Below, piece by piece: positions 34,666 through 43,089 of a DNA stretch of 64,000 nt. A program made the translations under genes and the position numbers. Origin of the DNA: Klebsiella huaxiensis (lineage in GTDB: Bacteria; Pseudomonadota; Gammaproteobacteria; Enterobacterales; Enterobacteriaceae); the NCBI RefSeq assembly GCF_003261575.2, contig NZ_CP036175.1:3720001-3784000 (forward strand), read 5' to 3'. The notes below the pieces were generated by a model. It saw nothing but the letters and a program-made list of their open reading frames with translations, did not search any database and was not told the DNA's origin. Numbering within the stretch: the first letter of the stretch is position 1; each line of letters starts with the position of its first letter.

Positions 34666-35336
34666 TGTGCGGTTTCCTGCATTGCTGAAAGATGGCCTTT
34701 TTTTATATACAACAACGTATTGTCCGATCCGGCACTGAACACCAGCGATTGTGCGACGGGAATGCGTAGCCAGCTTCCTTTCCCGTGAATGCCATTTCCC
34801 TCGATCAGGGCGCCCTCCAGAATGAACAGTTCTGCACCACCGATTAGCGCAGGCTCAAACAGCAGCGTCCCGGTCATCAGGCTCAGCAGGGCGGCGCTCT
34901 CTTGTTCGTTTTCAAACAGAGGGCAAATTTTTAATTCGCCATCCTCATACCAGTTCACAGCATCACGGGTATCAATACGAACTCGTGGGTGCTTGCCCGT
35001 CATCATCTGCCCAAGTTTGACGAAAATCGTAGTACCATTTTGGCTATGAGGTTGATGAGAGGAACCCGGCGGATTTCGTAAATACCACCCGGCAGGGTAA
35101 TTGCTCTCCCCTTCGGAAAATTGACCAGCCAAAACCAGAATTTCTTCTCCACCCGGATGGCGATGGAAAGGGAATGTCGTTTCAGGAAGATAGCGAACAA
35201 TACTGGTGGCGCGTGCAACCTCTCCACCGATCCGATCCAGCATCACTCGATCAACACCCGCTTGTGGCGAGTTAACCCATTTATAATCTTCATTGGCTAT
35301 AGTGACTCGCCGGTTAAAATCGTGGTTAATCAACAT
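34662..35336 (-). CDS. Double-cupin protein (ChrR-like)
   Basis: From the ATG at 35336, 224 residues form two cupin modules. The first carries the metal-site pattern FPFHRHPGGEEILVLAGQFSEGESNYPAGWYLRNPPGSSH; the second (residues about 150-215) is degenerate. This matches ChrR anti-sigma-type cupin domains, but the zinc-binding anti-sigma amino domain is absent. It may be a dioxygenase-like or sensor protein. The TTG 21 bases upstream lies inside a terminator T-run and has no ribosome site. Translationally coupled to the amine oxidase. Confidence 0.75.
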   Translation of the reverse strand: MLINHDFNRRVTIANEDYKWVNSPQAGVDRVMLDRIGGEVARATSIVRYLPETTFPFHRHPGGEEILVLAGQFSEGESNYPAGWYLRNPPGSSHQPHSQNGTTIFVKLGQMMTGKHPRVRIDTRDAVNWYEDGELKICPLFENEQESAALLSLMTGTLLFEPALIGGAELFILEGALIEGNGIHGKGSWLRIPVAQSLVFSAGSDNTLLYIKKGHLSAMQETAQ

Positions 35337-35363
35337 CCTGAAATCCAGAGGTATCAATAAAAA

Positions 35364-35387
35364 GTGACTCTCCTACAGGAGAGTCAC
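35364..35387 (-). terminator. Intrinsic terminator inside the redox cluster
   Basis: A perfect 10-bp stem (GTGACTCTCC with GGAGAGTCAC, 4-base loop) followed on the minus strand by TTTTTATTG. It separates the two small upstream genes (36047-35398) from the cupin-to-CMD group, so the cluster may be two transcription units or have attenuated read-through. Confidence 0.8.
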
Positions 35388-35397
35388 GGAGCGAAGG

Positions 35398-35739
35398 TTA
35401 TTTTGGCAATGCGTCAAACGCATCGAGGGCATGGCTTGAGTAGACCAGCGCAGCTCCCGTATTCAGGGTAATAGCGACAGCTAACGCCTCTGCAATCTCT
35501 TCACGTGTTGCGCCATGTTTCGCAGCAGCTTCTGCATGAACAGACAAACAACCATCGCAGCGCGTGGTGATAGCAACCGCCAGCGCAATCAGTTCATGGG
35601 TTTTGGCATCCAGATGCCCGGACGCTGCGGCACCTTTCTCCATTTTGTCGATACCCTGCATAAACTCAGGCTGCAGGCCCGCAAATTTACCGACGGCAGA
35701 GCGTAATTCTTTACGCAGTTCAGTCCAGTCCAGATACAT
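35398..35739 (-). CDS. AhpD-like carboxymuconolactone decarboxylase family protein
   Basis: The 113 residues contain the AhpD core TRCDGCLSVHAEAAAKHGATREEIAEAL, with the redox pair Cys-x2-Cys and a following His that act as proton relay in alkylhydroperoxidases. The length is that of single-domain CMD/AhpD-like proteins. Expected role: thiol-dependent reduction of hydroperoxides, perhaps with the CSPC thioredoxin of this cluster as electron donor. It is encoded 26 bases after a 93-residue small protein. Confidence 0.88.
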   Translation of the reverse strand: MYLDWTELRKELRSAVGKFAGLQPEFMQGIDKMEKGAAASGHLDAKTHELIALAVAITTRCDGCLSVHAEAAAKHGATREEIAEALAVAITLNTGAALVYSSHALDAFDALPK

Positions 35740-35765
35740 GTAAACCTCTTTAAGCGTTAGGGTGA

Positions 35766-36047
35766 TTACGCAACAGCGTAGATACGCACATCAGGTGCGC
35801 TGTTCAGATAAGGTTTCAGCGCTTCAACTACATCGTCGGTGAAGAGCTGAGAACTCAGGTAAGCCTGCGCCTGTTGTTCAGTTTTAAAACCATGCAGAAC
35901 CTGAACGTCTTCTTTGCGCACCAGCAGTTCTTTTGATACCGCACCTTCAATGTTGCTGAGGAAAGGTGCTTTATATTTTTGGTACACCGCTGCTGCCGCA
36001 GCACGGTTGTGTTCACTGATATCCAACGTAATTTGCAAATAAGCCAT
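35766..36047 (-). CDS. Small protein, possible ferredoxin-like (ABM/tautomerase-like) fold
   Basis: The 93-residue product (MAYLQITLDISEHNRAAAAAVYQKYK, then VQVLHGFKTEQQAQAYLSSQLF) alternates strands and helices in the manner of dimeric alpha+beta barrel proteins such as antibiotic-biosynthesis monooxygenases. No catalytic residues are identifiable. First gene of the minus-strand cluster, divergent from a LysR gene 260 bases away, so it is likely the most strongly controlled target. Function unknown. Confidence 0.65.
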   Translation of the reverse strand: MAYLQITLDISEHNRAAAAAVYQKYKAPFLSNIEGAVSKELLVRKEDVQVLHGFKTEQQAQAYLSSQLFTDDVVEALKPYLNSAPDVRIYAVA

Positions 36048-36307
36048 GGTTAACTCCTGGATTCGATTAATTACCGGTCGGTCATAAATACAGCCGAACG
36101 CGTCTCAAATGTTGCACGGTGTCAGGCCTCTTCATCCTCTCCCGGATAAGAAAACAGAAAGAAAATCTTTTTGTTTAAATCTGACTCATAGCTAAGCCAT
36201 TTGAGAGGTTTGTTATGATCACCCTCACCGTTTCTGCATTATGTTAATGATCTTCAACCGAAACAAATGAGATAATCTTGATTATATAAAAAGGTTTTCT
36301 ATCTAAT

Positions 36308-37246
36308 ATGAAGATACCCACTCATCTCAATGCATTACGCGCCTTCGAAGCCAGCGCCCGTCACCAGAGCTTCTCCCTGGCAGCCGAAGAGTTGAATGTT
36401 ACCCCTGCAGCCGTCGGCCAGTTGGTGCGTTCCCTGGAGGACGTGGTGGGTTACCCGCTATTCCATCGCAGCAATAACCGACGTGCCGCCCTGGTGCTAA
36501 CGGAACCCGCGATACGCGCATTACCCGACATCCGCGCCGGATTTCAAAGCCTGAACCTTGGGATGACGCTTCTGCGTGAAGGCGCAACAAATGGCATTCT
36601 CAATGTCACGATCAGCCCCGCCTTTGCAGCGAAATGGTTGCTACCACGAATTGAAGATTTCCAGATCCGCTGGCCAGACATTGATGTTCGTCTTGAAACC
36701 AGTCTTAAAATCCTCGATTTCACCGCACAGGGTATAGACGTGGGGATTCGTTACGGGTTGGGTCAGTGGGAAGGATTACAGGCAGAACTATTGATGTCCG
36801 AAGAAGTGTTCCCGGTTTGTGCGCCGTCAATGATGTCTTTAAATCCGGCCCTAAATTGCCTGACTGGCGTCCCGGAACAGACGCTGATCCACGACCTGTC
36901 GATGGAACATCACAAAGATTTTATTACCTGGGAGCAATGGCTAAAGCGTTTCAATGTCCAGGCGATTGCCCGAAAACCCGGGCTCAGAATCAATAACTCA
37001 GCGGCAGTTTTGCAGGCCGCGATTGATGGGCATGGCATTGCGCTGGCACGTAGCATCATGGTTGAAGATGACCTTAAAAGTGGTCGTCTGGTCCGACTTT
37101 GTCCTGAGGTGTCACTGCCCAGCCCGCTGGCCTATTACCTCGTATATCGCCCCGGTTGCGACAGCCTTCCTAAGATTGCCTGGTTCCGCGAATGGGTTAT
37201 CCAGCAAGCGGAAATTGTTAACCATAAACGCTCCCCTACGGAATGA
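36308..37246 (+). CDS. LysR-family regulator, GcvA-like, of the redox cluster
   Basis: The 312 residues open with IPTHLNALRAFEASARHQSFSLAAEELNVTPAAVGQLVRSLEDVVG, the GcvA/TrpI-type amino terminus with helix-turn-helix, and contain the effector domain start GILNVTISPAFAAKWLLPRIEDF. It is divergent from the peroxidase/thioredoxin/oxidase cluster across about 260 AT-rich bases, so it is the probable regulator. Inducer unknown. Confidence 0.85.
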   Translation: MKIPTHLNALRAFEASARHQSFSLAAEELNVTPAAVGQLVRSLEDVVGYPLFHRSNNRRAALVLTEPAIRALPDIRAGFQSLNLGMTLLREGATNGILNVTISPAFAAKWLLPRIEDFQIRWPDIDVRLETSLKILDFTAQGIDVGIRYGLGQWEGLQAELLMSEEVFPVCAPSMMSLNPALNCLTGVPEQTLIHDLSMEHHKDFITWEQWLKRFNVQAIARKPGLRINNSAAVLQAAIDGHGIALARSIMVEDDLKSGRLVRLCPEVSLPSPLAYYLVYRPGCDSLPKIAWFREWVIQQAEIVNHKRSPTE

Positions 37247-37354
37247 TATTATCCCGGCAACATTAAGGCTACTACGATTAATGCTTAGGAATTAATCAAA
37301 CATGTGCATAAATAGCCATCGTTTAATTTAGTAATAATTCGATGGCTACAAAGG

Positions 37355-37804
37355 CTAAATAACATGTATAGCTCTGAGTAAAAAATAAATAGCCGCACCT
37401 AATAGCATGCTGGCAAAGATAATGTTAAGTACGCGCTGCCGTTTTTTGAGGCGATTAACTACACTTGCACCTCCCCATCCACCAACCGCCCCGCCAATAA
37501 TCAACCACATAACGTAACTGATATCTATTGGATGCGAAGGACTGTAACTTAATGCGGTAATCGACCCCATAAAACTAATAATCAACAGGGATGTAGCAAT
37601 TGCCTTCACCACACTAAAATGGAACTCATAAACCAGTAAAGGAACAACCAAAAAACCGCCACCAATCCCTAATAACCCAGATAAACCACCCGCAAGCAGG
37701 GTGAATAACCATGAGCGGATTGAAGAAGAATGAGTGCAATTTTTTATAATACGACTATTTGCACTCGTTCGCTTTGTAAATATTTTCAACGAAACAAACA
37801 TCAT
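37355..37804 (-). pseudogene. TauE/SafE sulfite exporter-type permease, C-terminal half
   Basis: A 149-codon frame whose C-terminal 120 residues form the second TauE/SafE repeat: LLAGGLSGLLGIGGGFLVVPLLVY, KAIATSLLIISFMGS and a final helix. Normal members have two such repeats (240-270 residues). The first 28 residues are polar and basic without helix. The frame begins where a broken ScsC gene on the other strand begins, so the missing half was probably lost in the same rearrangement. Confidence 0.6.
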
Positions 37805-37815
37805 GACGATGCTAA

Positions 37816-38353
37816 AAGCGCCCGAAGAAAGTTATTTCACAGTACAGCGATTTTATTTTTCATGACCCCAACTCACCGCACATTGGCTCTCAAAATCCGA
37901 AACTGACGCTGGCCGTTTTTACGGATTACAATTGCCTTTACTGCAAAAAGTTTGATCCTTACCTGGAAAAGATTGTTGAAAAATATCCAGATGTTGCTGT
38001 GGTATTCAAGTTCTTACCCTATCGTTCCGAAAGTTCGGTCACCTCGGCAAGAGACGCATTAACTGTATGGCGTGCGCACCCTGAGCAGTTTATGAAATTT
38101 AACGATATCTTGATGGCGAAAAAGGGATATCACGATAACGCCAGCATTGAGGAAGCGAAAAAGAAAGCGGGAGTCATTGTGGGAACACCTGACGATCAAA
38201 GCCTGGAGACAATCAAGAAAAGCCTTTCTATCGCCGAGAAGTTAGGCATACAGGGAACACCGGCAACGCTGATTGGCGATGAAATCGCTATCTGGCTGGA
38301 TCCCTTTTGAACAATTCGATGCCATGGTCAGCGATGCGCTGAAAAAACAGTAA
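37816..38353 (+). pseudogene. scsC: ScsC-like thiol:disulfide (DsbA-fold) protein, 5' truncated and frameshifted
   Basis: The frame opens after a TAA at 37813 without any start codon. It reads FHDPNSPHIG, then FTDYNCLYCKKFDPYLEKIV, a DsbA-like protein with active site CLYC (CPYC is usual) and the cis-Pro loop IQGTPATLIGDEI. A one-base shift near 38294 interrupts the end; the restored frame gives LSGWIPFEQFDAMVSDALKKQ and stops at 38353. The signal peptide and first third are missing. This is the remains of a suppressor-of-copper-sensitivity gene. The neighbouring scsB and scsD are absent. Confidence 0.65.
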
Positions 38354-38393
38354 TAAACTTCTGGGGGACGATCCCCCAGAACGTCGAGACGAT

Positions 38394-39155
38394 ATGATGA
38401 AATATATTATGCTAATGGCGGTCTGGATGATTCCAGGGTTGGCTTTTTCCGAGGTTTCCGTCCCCCAGATAGTTAAAAATTTCGGAGAGCAGCAAGGGAT
38501 AACTATCATCAAAATGATAGATTCGCCCGGAGGTGTTAAAGGCTGGATAGGCAAGTATCAGGATATGGGGGTTAACTTGTTTTTAACTCCTGATGGCAAA
38601 CACGTTATCTCGGGGTATCTTTATGATGAAAAAGGTAAAAATCTGAGTGAGGAGTATTTCAAAAAAGAGATTTATGTCCCTTTGGGCCGCGAAATGTGGA
38701 AAACGCTGAATAGTGCCCGCCCCCTAAAGGAAGGCGTTGATTCAGCTCCCAGGAAAGTCATTGTCTTTGCCGATCCATTCTGTCCCTATTGCAAAGAGTT
38801 CTGGTCCGAAGCACAGCCTTGGGTAAAAGCAGGTAAGGTACAGCTGAATACACTGCTGGTCGCTTTTCTAAACCCCAAAAGCGGAAGAAATGCGACAGCG
38901 CTCCTAAATGCCAGCGATCCGGTAAGCGCATGGAATGAGTATGAGCTTTCTGGTGGTAAAAAATTACCGCGCTTTGACGGTGTCACTCCCCGGGAAACGT
39001 TTAATCTTCTTCAGCACCACCAAAAACTGATGGATGACTTAGGGGCTAGTGCGACTCCGGCAATCTATTACATGAATGATAGTAATGAGCTACAGCAGGT
39101 TATCGGCATGCCTGACGTAGGGCAACTGGTCGATATGTTCGGTCCAAAACCCTAA
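38394..39155 (+). CDS. dsbG: Periplasmic thiol:disulfide interchange protein DsbG
   Basis: The 253 residues compare well with E. coli DsbG (248). There is a signal peptide (MMKYIMLMAVWMIPGLAFS), a cystatin-like dimerisation domain (residues 20-80), a linker helix and a thioredoxin domain with VFADPFCPYCKEFW, active site CPYC, and cis-Pro loop SATPAIYY. DsbG reduces sulfenylated single cysteines and isomerises disulfides in the periplasm. It is intact although both genes before it are broken. The second of two ATG codons (38397) is an alternative start. Confidence 0.88.
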   Translation: MMKYIMLMAVWMIPGLAFSEVSVPQIVKNFGEQQGITIIKMIDSPGGVKGWIGKYQDMGVNLFLTPDGKHVISGYLYDEKGKNLSEEYFKKEIYVPLGREMWKTLNSARPLKEGVDSAPRKVIVFADPFCPYCKEFWSEAQPWVKAGKVQLNTLLVAFLNPKSGRNATALLNASDPVSAWNEYELSGGKKLPRFDGVTPRETFNLLQHHQKLMDDLGASATPAIYYMNDSNELQQVIGMPDVGQLVDMFGPKP

Positions 39156-39167
39156 ATAAATCACTGG

Positions 39168-39228
39168 TAGCGCCAGAAGGCGTGTTCAGGGACTGGTTCT
39201 CTTTGGGACAGCTCTGGCGCTATTTTTT
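39168..39228 (+). terminator. Terminator after dsbG
   Basis: Perfect 10-bp arms TAGCGCCAGA (39168-39177) and TCTGGCGCTA (39213-39222) are followed by TTTTTT. The loop is long (35 bases), but the position and U-run support termination of dsbG transcripts. Confidence 0.7.
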
Positions 39229-39288
39229 ACACTCGTTGAATTGCCACAACTTCAGTAGCCATCTGTTAAACTTTCGTATAAGAAGATG

Positions 39289-39902
39289 CTATGATAAGTG
39301 TTGGACATTCATCCGCACTTCCAGATTTTTCATCAGATTAACCAAAGAAGAGTTATATATTTCTGTCGCCAGCGATAAAAAGTCTTCCTCCGAAGTTTTT
39401 TTACGTTGTTCTACAATCATCATTTTTATGATGTTTGGAGCATTATGGGGGAGCGGCATATTTTTCAATTTTATGACCAAATCACTAATCGACTGAGTAT
39501 TGTTTTCCTCTAATATATTCTGTCCATTCAATTCAGATATGATAACATTTTTCGTAGCATTATCGAGAACAGCAAGCAACTTGTCTAAAAATATTTCTTT
39601 AGGCTTTTGTATCAGAGTCCCATTTCTACTTGTCACATTATCTGGAGCTAAGACTGCAACTCTATCTTTGACCACATTTCCAGCAGAAGTTGCGTCTGCC
39701 CCCTATGAATGATAGAGTTCCTCAGTTCCCTCATATAATCGACGATGATATTCCCTTCAGAACCTATCTCTTTTTTTATTTTCCTTTCTATCTGAAATTT
39801 ATCATTGTTGAAGACCACTTTTTTATCTTCAATGTAATCAATAAGGGAAAATATAGACTCAATAAGAACACTATATTGAAACCTTAAATCGTCATGAATC
39901 AC
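39289..39902 (-). pseudogene. Orphan gene in two frames, HEPN-like motif
   Basis: Two minus-strand frames overlap: 39902-39648 and 39675-39289. They join sensibly if one base is added at the G-run (plus-strand C-run 39699-39703). The product is about 204 residues. It includes MRELRNSIIHRG, which resembles the Arg-x4-His motif of HEPN-domain proteins, and an Ala/Val-rich DRVAVLAPDN segment. The start (GTG 39902) has no clear ribosome site, so the 5' end may also be lost. Family not recognised with confidence. Confidence 0.4.
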
Positions 39903-40347
39903 AGGTGGTCTAAAAGTCTCTATAGTAGCAACAGATTTATTAATTTTTACTAAGTACCAATTTATCGAATTTTTATTTCTTGCATTTATTCATCATCTCC
40001 TGATAGTTACTATAGCTAGAGTGTTGCTCCCCAATACCATCAACGATATTTAGATCTCCAATGGCGTAATAATTTACTATAAATATTTTCATGGGTTATC
40101 TTACCACAGTCTGTTCTGCCTCATCTTTTATTAATAAAGACTGTTATTTGCAACATCCATAATTAGTACATACACGACTGTCAGAAGCTATTTTACACCG
40201 TTCCGTGAAAAACTACAGCCCATTATCTATCCCTACGAATCCTTTCCCATCTCATTAATATTCATAGCATTGGCAACATTTTTAAGCATCAGTTTTAGTT
40301 ATGAATATATCGATTCAAATCTAATTAAAGAATGTTTTAAAGCAAAA
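39903..40347. other. AT-rich gap with no recognised gene
   Basis: About 445 bases without a coding frame I can support, RNA gene, or clear dyad. The composition is low-GC like the surrounding island. Confidence 0.4.
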
Positions 40348-40746
40348 CTATTTTTTTACTTTTGAAACTAACCTTGCCCATAAAGATTGTTTTTTATCCG
40401 TCGGTGATGATTTCGCCCATGATGGATTCATAAGATCACTTGGTAATAAATATTTATGATCATCATCATCAACGACTATAGCATTTAGCCTCTCAGCTAC
40501 TTGCAACATCTTACAATACAGGGCCTCGTCAGGATTCTTAGTTGAAATCCTTCCATCATACCAGCCAAGCCAAGGCTCATCATGTTCACTCTGACCGCTC
40601 CATATAGCATAAGAATCACCGTTAACGTTATCTACTGTTAGTTCTTTATCGTCATTAACAAGTTGGAGCCATTCTTCACGGCTTATTGGATCACTTGCGC
40701 TATCAAACCAACATTCTGTTCTTACTATGTGAAGTTCCCAGCCCAT
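40348..40746 (-). CDS. Hypothetical island protein, acidic and Trp-rich
   Basis: The ATG at 40746 follows GGAGG at five bases. The 132-residue product is rich in Trp and Asp (MGWELHIVRTECWFDS, then QSEHDEPWLGWYDGRIS). It has an acidic DDDDHKYLLPSDL stretch and a basic C terminus, with no signal peptide. The pattern resembles small immunity-type proteins that accompany polymorphic toxins, but no toxin gene is next to it. Function unknown. Confidence 0.6.
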   Translation of the reverse strand: MGWELHIVRTECWFDSASDPISREEWLQLVNDDKELTVDNVNGDSYAIWSGQSEHDEPWLGWYDGRISTKNPDEALYCKMLQVAERLNAIVVDDDDHKYLLPSDLMNPSWAKSSPTDKKQSLWARLVSKVKK

Positions 40747-40795
40747 AACCACCTCCGTGTTTTTGATATAGACACATTATTATACAGAACTCTTA

Positions 40796-41038
40796 TCAGT
40801 CAATGAGATCTTCTGGCGAAACCCGGCTACACGCCATTTTTTCAAGCAATCTTTGTGCTCTTTTCATTTTTAACTTAAGTGCTTTTCTCTCACCAATTTC
40901 CTGATAGTATTCTTCACGACGTTCGTTGACTATCCTCCTGAACTTTTTCAAAAGCTGCTCCAGTGTTTTCATATCTGTTGTCGCTGCTTCTGTTTGGATT
41001 TTTTTATACATATACATTACATGAAATTCATCAATCAT
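40796..41038 (-). CDS. H-NST-like truncated H-NS family protein
   Basis: The 80-residue product starts after AAGGAG. Residues 23-80 read as the H-NS amino-terminal oligomerisation domain: LEQLLKKFRRIVNERREEYYQ against the H-NS pattern LEEMLEKLEVVVNERREE, then a coiled region and a final VSPEDLID like the H-NS DPNELL. The C-terminal DNA-binding domain is absent. Such truncated H-NS proteins (H-NST) occur on islands of pathogenic E. coli and interfere with H-NS silencing. Island location fits. Identification is from motif reading only. Confidence 0.65.
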   Translation of the reverse strand: MIDEFHVMYMYKKIQTEAATTDMKTLEQLLKKFRRIVNERREEYYQEIGERKALKLKMKRAQRLLEKMACSRVSPEDLID

Positions 41039-41138
41039 TTTTGGCTCCTTGTGTAAAGTATGTTTTCACTGCCATTTTTAGCTTTCAAATCAGGTTTGTT
41101 ATCAACCCCATAAAGGGGAAGATATACGTTAGAACACA

Positions 41139-41435
41139 TCAACATATTGACTCCGCCAGAACGGTGCAATGCATTTTAGCTAATGCCAGCTTAACCCCTT
41201 TAAAATCCACCTCAGCCAGTTTTCCAGCAGCGTTCTTTTTCCATGCTTTTTTCAGAAGATGTTTTTCAGCATTTCTCATCGCCAGTTCGATTAGTTTACA
41301 GATAAACTCATGATCCATTACATGCGTTATAATCATATTACTGGTCGTTTTATCCTTCGAGTTAAAAAGCTCCGCATAGATATGCAAGGACACGACATAA
41401 AAAATTTCAGTAGATTTATTTTTAAATGCATTCAT
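41139..41435 (-). CDS. Hypothetical island protein
   Basis: A 98-residue protein with a good ribosome site (AGAGGA). The middle is helical with many Lys and His (MRNAEKHLLKKAWKKNAAGKL). No signal peptide, no transmembrane segment, no recognised domain. Likely real because of spacing within a co-directional set of short island genes. Confidence 0.5.
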   Translation of the reverse strand: MNAFKNKSTEIFYVVSLHIYAELFNSKDKTTSNMIITHVMDHEFICKLIELAMRNAEKHLLKKAWKKNAAGKLAEVDFKGVKLALAKMHCTVLAESIC

Positions 41436-41487
41436 TTTTATTTCCTCTTTAGTTTAATGTTGGAATAGAAAAATATTTTTAATAGCA

Positions 41488-41778
41488 TCAGCGGTATACA
41501 CACTTATACACAATCCAAAGCCGTCGAAGATGCTGTTTTACTTTCACATAGTTAACATTCCCGGAGATCCGTTCCACTTTTTGTTCACCACCAGCCCCAT
41601 AAAAATCGTTCTTTGTTTTTTCGATAATATTTTCAATAACTTCATTCATATCCTCCTTATTTTTCAGTAAGTAGTAGAAATGCGCAGGCTGGTTTCGCAG
41701 TCGTTTATTCATATAACGGTTATAACAATACTCAGCTTCTTTGATAAACTGCTCTGTCGTATTAAGTTCTATCTTCAT
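41488..41778 (-). CDS. Hypothetical island protein
   Basis: A 96-residue protein preceded by GGGGA. It is rich in Tyr, Asn and Lys, predicted helical, with a basic C-terminal end (VKQHLRRLWIVYKCVYR). No motif recognised. Lies between AlpA and the 98-residue orphan in the same direction, so probably part of the same island transcript. Confidence 0.5.
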   Translation of the reverse strand: MKIELNTTEQFIKEAEYCYNRYMNKRLRNQPAHFYYLLKNKEDMNEVIENIIEKTKNDFYGAGGEQKVERISGNVNYVKVKQHLRRLWIVYKCVYR

Positions 41779-41870
41779 ATATTCCCCATTCTTTGTTTAA
41801 GATAATAAGAGACCCTGAGCGAAAAAATATCTATTCGCCCGGAAACAGTATTTATGTTTTATGCTGCGTT

Positions 41871-42077
41871 CTAACGTGAGTTCCGAATGGTAGTTTCAAT
41901 CCATTCATCTATCTCACTCTCGACAAAAGCGACGCACCGTGGACCTATTTTCACCCTGTCTGGAAAGTTCCCTTCCTTAATACGCTCATATAAGGTAGTG
42001 CGACTGAATCCTACCCGATTAAGCACTTCAGGCACCCGGATAAATCGTTTAATGTTATTTTCAGTATTTTCTTTCAT
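41871..42077 (-). CDS. AlpA-family phage-type regulator
   Basis: The 68 residues form one winged-helix/MerR-like helix-turn-helix: FIRVPEVLNRVGFSRTTLYERIKEGNFPDRVKIGPRCVAFVESEIDEWIE, the standard AlpA/P4 Vis pattern. These proteins activate the excision integrase of P4-like satellites and islands. No integrase remains at the tRNA side, so its usual target is missing here. Confidence 0.9.
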   Translation of the reverse strand: MKENTENNIKRFIRVPEVLNRVGFSRTTLYERIKEGNFPDRVKIGPRCVAFVESEIDEWIETTIRNSR

Positions 42078-42243
42078 TGTCTATCCTCTGTTATTGCGAT
42101 GAGAACAATAATAACGAATTCGCTTATGACGTTTTAGGGGCGTTCATAAAAGAGTTTTTTGAAAAATATGAAGGGAGATGAACGGAAAGAGGTTCGTTAA
42201 GGCTGGATGCGATCACGTTCGCTCACGGCGAACGTAACCCTTT

Positions 42244-43089
42244 TTACTTGGCTGATTTTTTCTTCTTCTTATCGTCCTCAACATGCTTATCAACAGGTGA
42301 GTCTTTTAAGTGATTGTTTTGCATGATGTAATCTTCAAGCGATTTTAGATAGCTTGCATCAGTCAGAAAAGCCATTGCCAGCGGGTAGTCCGTTGCCTTT
42401 AGCATTCCTTCGTCACGATCGTTGTCGCTGTCTTCATGAAGTAGTGAAGAAATCAGCGAAAGCGGGATTTTGACGCCATTGTCCTCACTCCAGAAAATCA
42501 GGTCCATCATCGGAATAAGACGATATTCAATAATTTTTCTGAACGTGCTTTTACCGAAACGATACTCCCGTTCCGCAGGAGCTTTCATCTTTAGCTGCCT
42601 CTTCCATTGCGGGATCAGCACTTTCAGATGTTCAATGATTTCTTCGGTTGATGCCTCTTCCAGATGTATATCGACCGTAATACGCGAAAGGTTATTAAGG
42701 GATGTCTCTTTTAGATACTCTGACAGAAATTCGGATTCGCTTAACGCGGAAAGCTCAGGAGTGGCTTCGGTTAATGCCAGCGTTTTCGCATAAAATTGCG
42801 CGTGGCTTCGTGTCGTAGGGTTTACCGCATAGGTTCTGGCAAGCTCATGTCCAAGAGTGGCAGTATCACCGCTGAAAAAGATTTCGCCTCGCAAAATTTT
42901 ATAACGGTAGTCATCCAGCAATAATCGATTAAAGGTTGGTATGGTATTCCGGCTCAACAACATCCTGTAGGCCAAGATACGCCGCTCAATCTCCACATAA
43001 AACTGTTGAAGGCTTAGCTTCTCTATCGCCTCATAGCGTTCAACATCAAACCATGCTTCCAGTGCTTTCCTGATTTCACTTCTTTTCAT
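42244..43089 (-). CDS. Hypothetical island protein (possibly DUF6387-type)
   Basis: The 281 residues follow a strong AGGAGG site. It is a soluble, mostly helical protein opening RKALEAWFDVERYEAIEKLSLQQFYVEIERR and ending in a Lys-rich tail (EDDKKKKKSAK). Similar proteins lie near AlpA genes in enterobacterial tRNA islands; I think this is the DUF6387 group but cannot verify it. Biochemical role unknown. It is the island gene closest to the tRNA attachment side. Confidence 0.6.
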   Translation of the reverse strand: MKRSEIRKALEAWFDVERYEAIEKLSLQQFYVEIERRILAYRMLLSRNTIPTFNRLLLDDYRYKILRGEIFFSGDTATLGHELARTYAVNPTTRSHAQFYAKTLALTEATPELSALSESEFLSEYLKETSLNNLSRITVDIHLEEASTEEIIEHLKVLIPQWKRQLKMKAPAEREYRFGKSTFRKIIEYRLIPMMDLIFWSEDNGVKIPLSLISSLLHEDSDNDRDEGMLKATDYPLAMAFLTDASYLKSLEDYIMQNNHLKDSPVDKHVEDDKKKKKSAK

